This document shows, one piece after another, positions 25,879-34,753 of a stretch of 64,000 bases of DNA. The notes beneath the pieces are model-generated. The model was given only the letters and a program-made list of their open reading frames with translations. It searched no databases and was not told the DNA's origin. Every line of letters begins with the position of its first letter. Positions within the stretch are counted from its first letter, which is position 1. This stretch comes from Sorangium cellulosum So0157-2 (GTDB taxonomy: Bacteria > Myxococcota_A > Polyangia > Polyangiales > Polyangiaceae). Made by a program: the position numbers and the translations under genes. The stretch spans positions 10,678,001 through 10,742,000 of the forward strand of contig NC_021658.1 of NCBI RefSeq assembly GCF_000418325.1. Reading direction: 5' to 3'.

Positions 25879-27102
25879 ATGAGCCTACGTCATGACTTTC
25901 CTCCGATCGGCATCGATGCGATCGCCCTCGCCGTCCCTCGCCGCTACGTCGAGCTCAGCGAGCTCGCCGAGGCCCGGGGCGTCGCGCCGTCCAAGTACCT
26001 GACCGGCCTGGGCACCCGCCGGATGGCGATCGCGGCGCCCGATGAGGATCCGATCACCCTCGGGGCCAACGCGGCCCGCCGCCTGTTCCAGCGCTCGGGC
26101 GCGAGCCCCGCGGACATCGGGCTCTGCGTCGTGGGCACCGAGACCGCCGTGGACCACTCGAAGCCGGCGGCCTCCTTCCTCCACGGCCTGCTCGGGCTGC
26201 CGAGCGCGTGCCGGGTCTTCGAGGCCAAGCACGCCTGCTTCGGGGGCACCGCCGGCCTGCTCAACGCGGTGGACTGGATCGCGTCCGGCTCGGCCCGCGG
26301 CCGCGCCGCCCTCGTCGTCTGCTCGGACGTGGCGCGCTACGCGCTCGGCTCGGCGGGCGAGCCGACCCAGGGCGCCGGCGCCGTGGCGCTGCTCGTGCGC
26401 GAGCGCCCGCGCCTCGTCGAGATCGAGGTCGGCAAGACCGGCACCTACGCGCGCGACGTCTACGACTTCTGGCGGCCGCTCCACCACAAGGAGGCGCTCG
26501 TCGACGGCCACTTCTCGGTGCAGTGCTACCTCGACGCCCTCGCCGGGGCGTACGCCGAGTGGCGCCGCGTCGCCGGCGACGGCGAGCCGCTCGCGCGCAC
26601 CTGCTACCACGTCCCCTACGGCAAGATGGCCCGCAAGGCCCACCGCCACCGGCGGACGATGGACGGCCTGACCGAGCAGGCCGCCGACGAGAGCTTCGCC
26701 GTCGAGGTGGAGCCGTCGCTCGACCTGCCGGCGCGCATCGGCAACATCTACACGGGCTCGCTGTACCTCGCGCTCGCGTCCCTGCTCAACGCGGAGGCCC
26801 GCGCCCTGGAGGGGCGGCGCATCGGGCTGTTCAGCTACGGGTCGGGCTGCTGCGCCGAGTTCTTCGCGGGCAGGGTCCGGCCGGAGGCCGCCGCGCTCGT
26901 GGCCGACCTCGCGATCGACGCCCCGCTCGACGGGTGTCGCCACGCCTCGGTCGCCGAGTACGAGGCGCTGCGCCGGAGCGACGAGGCCGCCGACCGGCGG
27001 CCGGCGCCGGAAGACGCGGAGCGCGGGGGCGCGAGCCTGGACCGCCGGGTCGTGTACCTGGGGCTCGATTCGAGCGAGCGGCGCGTCTACGCGAACGAGT
27101 GA
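25879..27102 (+). CDS. mvaS: Hydroxymethylglutaryl-CoA synthase
   Basis: 407 residues. It condenses acetoacetyl-CoA with acetyl-CoA to HMG-CoA, the committed step of the mevalonate route to isoprenoids. Family motifs are all present: GTETAVDHSKP with the general base Glu88, HACFGG with the acyl-accepting Cys120, and CYHVPYGKMARK with His244. Also seen are DVARYALGSAGEPTQGAGAVA and the C-terminal GSGCCAEFF segment. Length (about 400) fits bacterial enzymes. The start at ATG 25879 is preceded by an AGG-containing stretch. Myxobacteria use the mevalonate pathway, and HMG-CoA synthase homologues also install beta-branches in polyketides. No polyketide or other mevalonate gene is adjacent, so housekeeping use is more likely. 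Confidence 0.92.
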   Translation: MSLRHDFPPIGIDAIALAVPRRYVELSELAEARGVAPSKYLTGLGTRRMAIAAPDEDPITLGANAARRLFQRSGASPADIGLCVVGTETAVDHSKPAASFLHGLLGLPSACRVFEAKHACFGGTAGLLNAVDWIASGSARGRAALVVCSDVARYALGSAGEPTQGAGAVALLVRERPRLVEIEVGKTGTYARDVYDFWRPLHHKEALVDGHFSVQCYLDALAGAYAEWRRVAGDGEPLARTCYHVPYGKMARKAHRHRRTMDGLTEQAADESFAVEVEPSLDLPARIGNIYTGSLYLALASLLNAEARALEGRRIGLFSYGSGCCAEFFAGRVRPEAAALVADLAIDAPLDGCRHASVAEYEALRRSDEAADRRPAPEDAERGGASLDRRVVYLGLDSSERRVYANE

Positions 27103-27118
27103 GCGCCGGACCCGCGGG

Positions 27119-27198
27119 CGCCGGACGACGCCCGGCGCGCTGGGGGCCGGGCGCCGCCCAGCGCGCTGAGGGCCGGACGCCGCCCAGCGCGCCGGGGG
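27119..27198. repeat. 26-bp imperfect tandem repeat, about 3 copies
   Basis: GCCGGGCGCCGCCCAGCGCGCTGAGG and two diverged neighbours fill the 109-bp gap between the convergent HMG-CoA synthase gene and the next minus-strand gene. Each unit contains GGGCG/CGCCC-type self-complementary runs, so a terminator-like role is possible but not shown. Confidence 0.6.
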
Positions 27199-27211
27199 CG
27201 GCTGGGGCGGC

Positions 27212-27634
27212 TCAGCCGGCCGGCAGCTCCGACGCCTTCACGGTGAAGAGCTCCGCCCCGCCGGCCGCCGCGACGACGACCCGCAGCGTGCCGGAGGGGA
27301 CCGCCCTCTTCATGTCCGCGGCGACCGCCTGCGTGACGGGCGAGAGCGGGGCGATGATCTCGGCCAGCGCCGAGCGCGACATCACGCCGGCCAGGACCGG
27401 CGCACGCACGCCGGAGGCCAGGGCCGAGCGGAGCGTGCGCTCGGGCTCGAGATCCGGGTCGCGCTCCTGCAGGCCGACCGCGATGAGATAGCCCGTCGGC
27501 TCTCGCAAGGAGAGGAGATAGCCCGAGAGCGACGCCACGGCGCTGCGGCGCGGGGGCAGGCTCCGCAGCAGGCGCCCGAGCTCCGGGCGGTGCTCGTCCA
27601 GCAGCTCGACGCGCTCGTCGTGATCAGAAGACAT
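27212..27634 (-). CDS. Hypothetical protein, 140 residues
   Basis: Not recognised. It starts ATG 27634 with an AGGTGG nearby and ends 109 bp from the convergent HMG-CoA synthase gene. The product is a soluble alpha/beta-looking protein without signal peptide, membrane segment or Cys. It has charged N-terminal helices (DHDERVELLDEHRPELGRLL), a central GYLIAVGLQERDPDLEPERTL, and a C-terminal hydrophobic strand pair (LRVVVAAAGGAELFTV). Codon use (strong third-position GC) supports a real gene. A regulatory or binding role cannot be derived from sequence. Confidence 0.6.
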   Translation of the reverse strand: MSSDHDERVELLDEHRPELGRLLRSLPPRRSAVASLSGYLLSLREPTGYLIAVGLQERDPDLEPERTLRSALASGVRAPVLAGVMSRSALAEIIAPLSPVTQAVAADMKRAVPSGTLRVVVAAAGGAELFTVKASELPAG

Positions 27635-28101
27635 GCGCCACCTGCCCTTTCTCCTCGAGGGCGATCGTGGGGAGATCGCGATTCAACCGGATTTCCGTCG
27701 CTGCGAGTTTCATGACCATGTGCCTCCAGCGAGGGCTCGTGCCCTCGCTGTTGTTTGTTCCGGTCAGCCGACCGCGCGTGCCACGGAATCGGACGCGGCG
27801 CCGCGGAGCCCCAGCTCCGGCGCGAGGCGCCGCCCCGCAGCGAGGCGCCCGTCCGCGGCCCCGCCGGCGGCCGGCCGACGGGGCCATGGCCGGCCAATGG
27901 CCAGGAGCGCGCGGCGAAGGCGCCGTCGACTCGGCCCGGATCGACCGAGCGCGCGAGGCGTCGATGGCGTGCGAGCGTCCACGGCCGTGGGGCGTGGTCC
28001 TTGCGAGCGTGCGCCGCGGCTCGCTGCCCTGCCGCGCGGAGCGCTCCGGCGCCCGGTGCGCGCGCGCGAGGGAGCGCCAGCCAGATGGGGAGATCCAGCG
28101 T
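27635..28101. other. 467-bp divergent intergenic region
   Basis: It lies between the minus-strand hypothetical gene and the FG-GAP lipoprotein gene. It holds no convincing gene: the open frames are Arg/Pro-rich and lack signals. The GGGGAG at about 28087-28092 serves as ribosome binding site for ATG 28102. No repeat or hairpin stood out. Confidence 0.5.
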
Positions 28102-31100
28102 ATGGGAACTCGAATGGGGCGGGTGGGACGGGTGATGGCTGCAGCCGCCATGGTGGGGGGCTGCGCCTCCGCCGAGGCGCCGCAAGGCCCTTCATCGTCC
28201 GTCGACGGCGCGGCGACGGCGCCCGCGGCGCCCGACGCGGCGGCGCCCGCGGCGCTCGACGCGGCGGCGCGCGCGCGCCTGCGGGCGGCGTACATCGCTG
28301 CCGTGCAGTCGAGCGCGCCCGAGAGCTACAGGGTCGTCGAGGCGCCGTCGGCGGGGAAGGCGCCCGGGCTGCGCGCGCCGAACCCGGCGCACCGGCTCAC
28401 GGCCGACTTCAGCGCGTCGGGCGTGCGGATCGCGCCCGAGGAGGGCGAGGGGCGGTGGAGCTTCTCGATGGCCCCGGCGCGGTACGGGTGCGCGGGCGAT
28501 CTGCGCGCGGTGGCGAGCGCCGCGCCGCGCGCCGCGGACAACCGCGTGGAGCTCCGCCGGCAGGGCGCGTCGCCGGGCGAGGAGCTCGTGGAGTGGTACG
28601 TGAACGGGCCGCTCGGGCTGGAGCAGGGCTTCACCGTGGCCGCGGCGCCGCCCTGCCGCGCGCAGGGCGATCGGGACCTCGTGATCGAGCTCGCCCTCGG
28701 CGGCGACCTCCGCGCGGCGCCGCTCGGCGGCGGCGAGGGGGTCGCGCTGCGCGACGCCTCGGGCGCGGTGGCGCTCCGGTACACGGATCTCCACGCCACC
28801 GACGCCGCGGGGCGGACGCTGCCCGCGTGGATGGAGCTCGGCGCCGGCGAGCGCGCGCTGTCGCTGCGCGTGGACACCGCCGGGGCCGCGTACCCGATCA
28901 CCGTGGATCCCCTCGCCGCCTCGCAGCGGACGGCGCTCATCGCGGTCGACGGCGCGAGCCAGGTCCACCTCGGCGGCGAGGCGATCGCCATGTCCGGCGA
29001 CACCGCGGTCGTCGGGGCGCCCGGGAGCGCGTACGTGTTCGTGAAGAGCGGCGGCGGCGCCTGGGCGCAGCAGGCCAAGCTCGTCCCGAGCGACGGGGGC
29101 GCCGGCGGCTCCTTCGGGCGCTCCGTCGCGGTCTCGGCGGACACGATCGTGGTCGGCGCGCCCTGGGGCACCGGGGGCGCCGGCGCCGCCTACGTCTTCG
29201 TGCGGAGCGGCGGCGCGTGGTCCGAGCAGGCCAAGCTCGTCGCGAGCGGCGGGACGGCGAACCCCATCGGCGAGGCCGTCGCGGTCGACGGCGACCGGGC
29301 CGCGCTCTCGGCCGAGAGCTCGGTCTACGTGTTCGCGCGGAGCGGCGGCGCCTGGAGCGAGGAGATCGAGCTCGCCCCCCCGGCCGGGGAGAACTCCTGG
29401 GAGACGCCGCCCGTCGCGATCGAGGGCGGCACGGTGGTCGTGGGCTCGCCGGGGAACGCGTGGTGGCTGGAGCACGACGGCGTGGGCGCCGCGTTCGTGT
29501 TCGACGCGAGCGACTGGAGCGCCCCGCACAAGCTCGTGGCGGACCCGCCGGAGGCCCTGTACGACCGCTTCGGCAGCTCGGTCGCGATCTCGGGCGCGCG
29601 CATCCTCGTGGGCGCGCCGGGCGTCCTCAGCCCGCCGATGCCCTGGTACCAGCTCGGGCGGGGCCTGGCCTACGTGTTCGACCGCGCGGGGAGCGGCTGG
29701 CGCCGGGATTCCCGGCTGATCGCGACCGACGGCAGGACCGGCGACGGCCTGGGCGAGGCGGTGGCGATCTCCGGCGACATGGCGGTGGCGGGCGCGCTCC
29801 TGGCCGACCGCCTCGACAAGCCGGACGCGGGGGCCGCGTACGTGTTCTCGCCGGCGGCCGGCGAGTGGATCGAGATCGAGCGGGCCAAGCTCGCCGGCAC
29901 CGGACCGACCGGCGGCGGCTTCGGCAAGGCCGTCGCCGTGTCGGGGAGCTCGGTCCTGGTGGGCTCCCCCGCCTACGCGATCGAGGTCGCGCAGGACGGC
30001 GACGGGGACGGGGTGGTCGACGCGCAGGACAACTGCCCTGCCGCCGCGAACCCGTCGCAGGTGGACGGCGACGCCGACGGCCTCGGCGACGCGTGCGACC
30101 CGCGGTGCGTGACCCTCCGCCGCGGCCTCGGCGGCGCGGTGGCCGACGCGACGATCTGGCAGGTGTCGCCCGGCTGGAACGACGGCGCGAGCACCACGCT
30201 CACGACGGGCACCGGCACGGGCGGCGTCCGGCGGAGCCTGCTCCGGTTCGACCTCGCCGGCGTCCCGGCGAGCGCGGAGATCGCCTCGGCGACGCTGTCG
30301 CTCTACCAGACCTACAAGATCGAGAGCAGCGCCGTGCGCGTCCACCGGGCCACCGCGCCCTGGTCGGAGTCGACCGTCACGTGGGGCAATTTCGGCGGCG
30401 GCGGTCAGTTCGACCCGGCGGTCGAGGCCTCCTTCGTCACCGGCGGGCCCGGCGGCACCACCGGCTTCCGCAACGTCGACGTGACCGCGCTCGCGCGGGC
30501 CTGGGTGAGCGGCGCGCAGGGCAACCACGGCGTGCTCCTCGAGGAGAACGCGGTCACCCGGAGCACCCTGCGGAGCAGCGAGAGCGCGAGCGCCGCGGAG
30601 CGGCCGGCGCTCACGGTCTGCTACCACGACACGTGCGAGGACGGGCTCCGGAACGGCGCCGAGTCCGGCGTCGACTGCGGTGGCCCGAGCTGCGCGCCGT
30701 GCGCCCCCGGCGCCGTCCTCTGGAGCAGGCTCTTCGTCAACGGCTGGAACGAGGGAATGCGGGCGTACACCGTCACGGTCGGCGGCGGGGACAGCGTGAT
30801 CTTCGGCGGCTACGGCTACGGCCCCATCGACTTCGCCGGGCAGGGCGAGCCGACGTCGTTCGAGCTGTTCAACACGAGCTTCCTCGTGAAGCTCGACGCC
30901 GCGGGGAGCTACGTGTGGGACCGGCGCCCGGCCGGCGACAGCATCTTCCTGAGCGTCGCCGAGTCGGGCTCCGGCCAGGTGCTCGCGGTCTCGAACCTCG
31001 GGCTGCGGCGGTTCAGCGCGTCGGGCGACCTCCTCGCGCAGATCGACGGCCTCGACCAGATCGAGGTCGCCCGGGCCGGCTCGGGCGCCGCGCTCGCGGC

Positions 31101-31779
31101 CGTCGTCTGGGACACGGTGGATCTCGGCGCTGGCACCCTCGGCGGCGGGCCGGGCAGCGAGCTCTTGATCGCGCGGCTCGACGCGGCGGGCGCGCCGATC
31201 TGGGCCAAGACCTTCCCGACGAACGCCTACGAGAGCGGCCCCAGGAGCGTCGCCGTCGACGGCGCCGGCAACGTCGTCGTCCTCGGCAAGTACTTCGGCA
31301 TCATCGACCTCGGCGGCGGGCCGCTCACGAGCTCGCCGGTGGACGACGGCATGTACCTGGCGAAGTTCGATGCGGCCGGCAATCACGTGTGGAGCCAGGT
31401 CGTCTCGGGCACGCCGCAGGCGGGCGACGTCGCCGTGGCCCCCTCCGGCGATGTGGTCGTCGCCTTCCGCGGCGCCGTGACGCGGTTCACCGCCTCGGGC
31501 GCGCCGCTGTGGAGCGTCGACACGACCGGCTTCGGCTCGGGGAACGCCATTTACAGCGACAGCGCCGTCGCCGTCGACGGCGCCGGCAACGCGATCGTCA
31601 CCCCGAACGGCACGATCGTGAAGCTCTCGCCGTCGGGCGACGTGCTGTGGTCGGCCGATCCGCTCGGCGCGGCGAGCTACGGCGGGATCGTCGATGTGGC
31701 CGTGGACAGCGCCGGCAACGTGATCGGCGCGGGCTCGTACGACAACGGGAGCGCGTACATCGTGAAGCTCGCCCCCTGA
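28102..31779 (+). CDS. Large FG-GAP / DNRLRE / Cys-module surface lipoprotein
   Basis: 1225 residues from ATG 28102. A lipoprotein signal ends AAMVGGC (Cys21). After a 250-residue N-terminal part come about seven integrin-like FG-GAP repeats (residues about 285-630, with recurring GEAVAVSGD, VVGAPG and GAAYVFVRSGG). A thrombospondin type-3 calcium loop follows (DGDGDGVVDAQDNC near 632). Then comes a DNRLRE/CBM-like domain (SLLRFDLAGVP, WSESTVTWGNF, LARAWVSG), and one C-DG-NG-E-DCGG-C module (about 845-870). The C-terminal 350 residues are SBBP/PQQ-like beta repeats (VAVDGAGNVVVLGKY, FDAAGNHVW). All are extracellular, calcium-binding or beta-propeller modules. It probably works as a surface adhesin or matrix protein. 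Stops 28 bp from the convergent permease gene. Confidence 0.85.
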   Translation: MGTRMGRVGRVMAAAAMVGGCASAEAPQGPSSSVDGAATAPAAPDAAAPAALDAAARARLRAAYIAAVQSSAPESYRVVEAPSAGKAPGLRAPNPAHRLTADFSASGVRIAPEEGEGRWSFSMAPARYGCAGDLRAVASAAPRAADNRVELRRQGASPGEELVEWYVNGPLGLEQGFTVAAAPPCRAQGDRDLVIELALGGDLRAAPLGGGEGVALRDASGAVALRYTDLHATDAAGRTLPAWMELGAGERALSLRVDTAGAAYPITVDPLAASQRTALIAVDGASQVHLGGEAIAMSGDTAVVGAPGSAYVFVKSGGGAWAQQAKLVPSDGGAGGSFGRSVAVSADTIVVGAPWGTGGAGAAYVFVRSGGAWSEQAKLVASGGTANPIGEAVAVDGDRAALSAESSVYVFARSGGAWSEEIELAPPAGENSWETPPVAIEGGTVVVGSPGNAWWLEHDGVGAAFVFDASDWSAPHKLVADPPEALYDRFGSSVAISGARILVGAPGVLSPPMPWYQLGRGLAYVFDRAGSGWRRDSRLIATDGRTGDGLGEAVAISGDMAVAGALLADRLDKPDAGAAYVFSPAAGEWIEIERAKLAGTGPTGGGFGKAVAVSGSSVLVGSPAYAIEVAQDGDGDGVVDAQDNCPAAANPSQVDGDADGLGDACDPRCVTLRRGLGGAVADATIWQVSPGWNDGASTTLTTGTGTGGVRRSLLRFDLAGVPASAEIASATLSLYQTYKIESSAVRVHRATAPWSESTVTWGNFGGGGQFDPAVEASFVTGGPGGTTGFRNVDVTALARAWVSGAQGNHGVLLEENAVTRSTLRSSESASAAERPALTVCYHDTCEDGLRNGAESGVDCGGPSCAPCAPGAVLWSRLFVNGWNEGMRAYTVTVGGGDSVIFGGYGYGPIDFAGQGEPTSFELFNTSFLVKLDAAGSYVWDRRPAGDSIFLSVAESGSGQVLAVSNLGLRRFSASGDLLAQIDGLDQIEVARAGSGAALAAVVWDTVDLGAGTLGGGPGSELLIARLDAAGAPIWAKTFPTNAYESGPRSVAVDGAGNVVVLGKYFGIIDLGGGPLTSSPVDDGMYLAKFDAAGNHVWSQVVSGTPQAGDVAVAPSGDVVVAFRGAVTRFTASGAPLWSVDTTGFGSGNAIYSDSAVAVDGAGNAIVTPNGTIVKLSPSGDVLWSADPLGAASYGGIVDVAVDSAGNVIGAGSYDNGSAYIVKLAP

Positions 31780-31807
31780 CCCGCGCTCGGCCGGCGCCCT
31801 CCCCGCG

Positions 31808-33277
31808 TCAGCGCGCCGGCGACGCCCCGCGCGCCGCGGCGGGCTCCGCGCGGCCGGCCAGCGAGAACAGCAGGTAGAGCCCTCCCGAGACGAAGAACCC
31901 CACGAACCACGCATACGTGTAGATCGAGCGCATCACCTCCGGGACGGCGTCCTTCATCGACGGGATCGCCTCGGCCAGGAAGCCGGGCAGGTTGATGAGC
32001 ACGCCGATCGCGAGGGCGGCCATCGCCCGCCAGTTCACCCCGCCCTGGTACTCGTAGGCCCCGCCGCGCCGGTACAGGTCGTCCACCTCGAGCTGCGTCC
32101 TCCGGAGGAGGAAGTAATCGGCGATCAGGATCCCGCCGATCGGCCCGAGGAGCGCCGAGTAGCCGACGAGCCACGTGAAGATGTACCCCTGCGACGACTC
32201 GATGAGCTTCCACGGCAGGATCACCGCGCCGAGGATGGCGGTGATCACGCCGCCCGCCCGCGCCGAGATGCGGTGGGGCGCGAGGTTGGAGAAGTCGTTG
32301 GCCGGCGAGACGACGTTGGCGGCGAGGTTCGTCGACAGCGTGGCGACCGACAGGCCCACCATCGCGAGGACCATGATGAACGCCCCGCCGATCCGGGCGA
32401 GCAGCTTCACCGGGTCCCAGATGAGCTCCCCGAAGATCACCGGCGTGGCCGAGGTGACCGCGACCCCGATGAACGAGAACAGCACCATGGTCGCCGGCAG
32501 GCCGAGCGCCTGGCCGATCGCCTGATCGCGCTGGCTGCGCGCGTACCGCGTGAAATCCGGGATGTTCAGCGAGAGCGTGGCCCAGAACCCGACCATCGCG
32601 GTGAGGCCCGGCGCGAACACGCTGAGGAGCTGCCCCTCGGGGATCTTCGACGGCTGCGACAGCATCGGGCCGAACCCGCCCGCGCGGACGTACGCCCAGC
32701 CGAGCATCACGAGGCCCATCACGATGAGGAACGGCGCCGCCCACGTCTCGAGGAACTTGATCGACTCCGTCCCCTTCAGGATGAAATAGAGGTTGATGAC
32801 CCAGAAGACGGCGAACCCCAGCAGCTCGCCGGGGTGGATGCCGATCGCCCCCTTGAACGCCGCCGAGGTCAGCGGCGCCTCCGCCGAGGGCAGGAGCGCG
32901 ACGAGGAGCTGCCAGAGCGCCTGCCCGCCGAGCCACGTCTGGATGCCGAACCACCCGCAGGCGACCAGCGCGCGCAGCACCGCGGGCACGTTCGCGCCCG
33001 TCACGCCGAACGACGCGCGCGCGAACACCGGAAACGGGATGCCGTACCGGGTGCCCGCGTGGGCGTTCAGGATCATCGGCAGGAGCACGATGACGTTGCC
33101 GAGCGCCACGCACGCGAGCGCCTGCCGCCAGCTCATCCCCTGATCGATGAGCCCGGAGGCCATCGTGTACGTCGGGATGCAGACGGCCATCCCGATCCAC
33201 AGCGCCGCGAAATGCCCGAGCTTCCAGGTGCGCGCCGCCTCCGGCGTGGGCGCGAGATCTTCGTTCGTCAGCGACAT
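31808..33277 (-). CDS. NCS1-family nucleobase/hydantoin/allantoin permease
   Basis: 489 residues and about 12 hydrophobic helices. It has the NCS1 signature early in the protein (LGHFAALWIGMAVCIPTYTMASGL spread over helix 1, then GMSWRQAL), FPVFARASFGVTGANVPA, NLYFILKGTESIKFLE, and a GPIGGILIADYFLLRR loop. Start ATG 33277 has GGAGGAGCC just upstream. NCS1 carriers move purines, pyrimidines, allantoin or hydantoins with sodium or protons across the inner membrane. Here it is the last gene of the reductive pyrimidine catabolism cluster, 84 bp behind preA, so uracil, thymine or dihydropyrimidine uptake is the likely job. The exact substrate is inferred from context only. Confidence 0.88.
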   Translation of the reverse strand: MSLTNEDLAPTPEAARTWKLGHFAALWIGMAVCIPTYTMASGLIDQGMSWRQALACVALGNVIVLLPMILNAHAGTRYGIPFPVFARASFGVTGANVPAVLRALVACGWFGIQTWLGGQALWQLLVALLPSAEAPLTSAAFKGAIGIHPGELLGFAVFWVINLYFILKGTESIKFLETWAAPFLIVMGLVMLGWAYVRAGGFGPMLSQPSKIPEGQLLSVFAPGLTAMVGFWATLSLNIPDFTRYARSQRDQAIGQALGLPATMVLFSFIGVAVTSATPVIFGELIWDPVKLLARIGGAFIMVLAMVGLSVATLSTNLAANVVSPANDFSNLAPHRISARAGGVITAILGAVILPWKLIESSQGYIFTWLVGYSALLGPIGGILIADYFLLRRTQLEVDDLYRRGGAYEYQGGVNWRAMAALAIGVLINLPGFLAEAIPSMKDAVPEVMRSIYTYAWFVGFFVSGGLYLLFSLAGRAEPAAARGASPAR

Positions 33278-33361
33278 CGAGGCTCCTCCCAGCGAGCTCC
33301 GCCGGCGCGTGCGCGTTCGCGATCGTCGCGGGCTCCAGGCCGGCGGGTCAGGAGCCCGGGA

Positions 33362-34750
33362 TCAGGAGCTCCGCGCGCGGGCGGTCGCTTCCAGCCCGCC
33401 AGGCACGAAGTCCGTCCCCTTCTGGACACGGTCGTTCCACGTCTCAGGCGGCCTGCCTGAAGGCACCTCCCTCATCGTGATGCACCCCGACACCGGGCAC
33501 ACCAGCGCGCACAGGTTGCAGCCGATGCACTCCTCCTCGTCCACGAACGGGACGCGCGACGGCGCGGCGGCGCCGCTCGGATCCGCCGTCACGGGGCGAT
33601 CCGGGATGACCTTCGGGATGTGGGTGTGGCCCGCCGCGCGCGCCTCCGCCTCGGTCCTGCCCGGCAGGTGGATGCACTGGTGCGCCCCGTCCATGCAGGC
33701 GACGTAACAGAGCTGGCAGCCGATGCACTTCTCGGCGCTGATCTCCGCGACCACCCGGTACGAGAGATCCAGCTCGCCCCACTCCTGCACCTGCGGGATC
33801 GCCCTGCCCCGGAGCTCGCTCACCGAGCTCATCCCGTGATCGTCGAGCCAGTCGCTGAGCCCCTCGATCATCTCCTCGACGATGCGGTAGCCGTAGTGCA
33901 TCACCGCGGTGCACACCTGCACGCTCGTCGCGCCGAGCGCGATGAACTCCGCGGCGTCGCGGGCGCTCGAGATGCCGCCGATGCCCGAGATGGGCAGCCG
34001 GCCGACCTGGGGGTGGCGCGCGAGCTGGCTCAGGAGGTGGAGCGCGATCGGCTTCACCGCGGGCCCGCAGTAGCCGCCGTTCGTCGACGCGCCGCCGACC
34101 CGCGGCAGCGGGACCATCCGCTCCAGATCGACGCCCATCAGCGACTTGATCGTGTTGATCAGCGAGAGCCCGTGCGCCCCGGACCGGAGCACCGCCTCGC
34201 CCGGCTCGAGGATGTCGCCGACGTTGGGCGTGAGCTTCACGATGACCGGCGTCGTCGCGAACTCGACGGCCCACCGCGCGATCTCCTGGAGGACCGCCGG
34301 CTCGTTGCCGACGGCCGAGCCCATGCCGCGCTCGCACATCCCGTGCGGGCAGCCGAAGTTGAGCTCGAGCCCGTCGGCGCCCGTGTCCTCGGCCTTGCGG
34401 ATGATCTCGCGCCACTCGTCCTTCGTCTCGACCATGAGCGAGGCGATGAGCGCGTGGCCCGGGTAGCGCCGCTTGACCTCGCGCATCTCCCTGAGGTTCA
34501 CGTCGAGCGGGCGGTCGGTGATGAGCTCGACGTTGTTGAGCCCCATGAGCCGCATCGTGCCGTAATCGATGCCTCCAAAGCGGCTCGACACGTTGACGAT
34601 CGGGTTTCCGAGCGTTTTCCAGACGGCGCCGCCCCAGCCGGCGTCGAACGCGCGCCGGACCTGATCGCCGGTGTTCGTCGGCGGCGCCGAGGCGAGCCAG
34701 AACGGGTTCGGGCTCTTGATCCCGGCGAAGTCGATAGAGAGGTCGGCCAT
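33362..34750 (-). CDS. preA: NAD-dependent dihydropyrimidine dehydrogenase subunit PreA
   Basis: 462 residues. The N-terminal 310 residues form an FMN-binding dihydroorotate-dehydrogenase-like barrel (NPFWLASAPPTNTGDQV, LELNFGCPHGM, VIVKLTPNVGDI, GIGGISSARDAAEFI). The C-terminal part carries two 4Fe-4S motifs, CIGCQLCYVAC and CIGCNLCALVCPVSGC. With PreT it reduces uracil and thymine to the 5,6-dihydro forms using NADH (or runs in reverse). It starts three bases after the end of preT, so the two are translated together, as expected for a heteromeric enzyme that in eukaryotes is one fused protein (DPD). Length fits other bacterial PreA proteins (about 410-460). Confidence 0.93.
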   Translation of the reverse strand: MADLSIDFAGIKSPNPFWLASAPPTNTGDQVRRAFDAGWGGAVWKTLGNPIVNVSSRFGGIDYGTMRLMGLNNVELITDRPLDVNLREMREVKRRYPGHALIASLMVETKDEWREIIRKAEDTGADGLELNFGCPHGMCERGMGSAVGNEPAVLQEIARWAVEFATTPVIVKLTPNVGDILEPGEAVLRSGAHGLSLINTIKSLMGVDLERMVPLPRVGGASTNGGYCGPAVKPIALHLLSQLARHPQVGRLPISGIGGISSARDAAEFIALGATSVQVCTAVMHYGYRIVEEMIEGLSDWLDDHGMSSVSELRGRAIPQVQEWGELDLSYRVVAEISAEKCIGCQLCYVACMDGAHQCIHLPGRTEAEARAAGHTHIPKVIPDRPVTADPSGAAAPSRVPFVDEEECIGCNLCALVCPVSGCITMREVPSGRPPETWNDRVQKGTDFVPGGLEATARARSS

Positions 34751-34753
34751 CGC

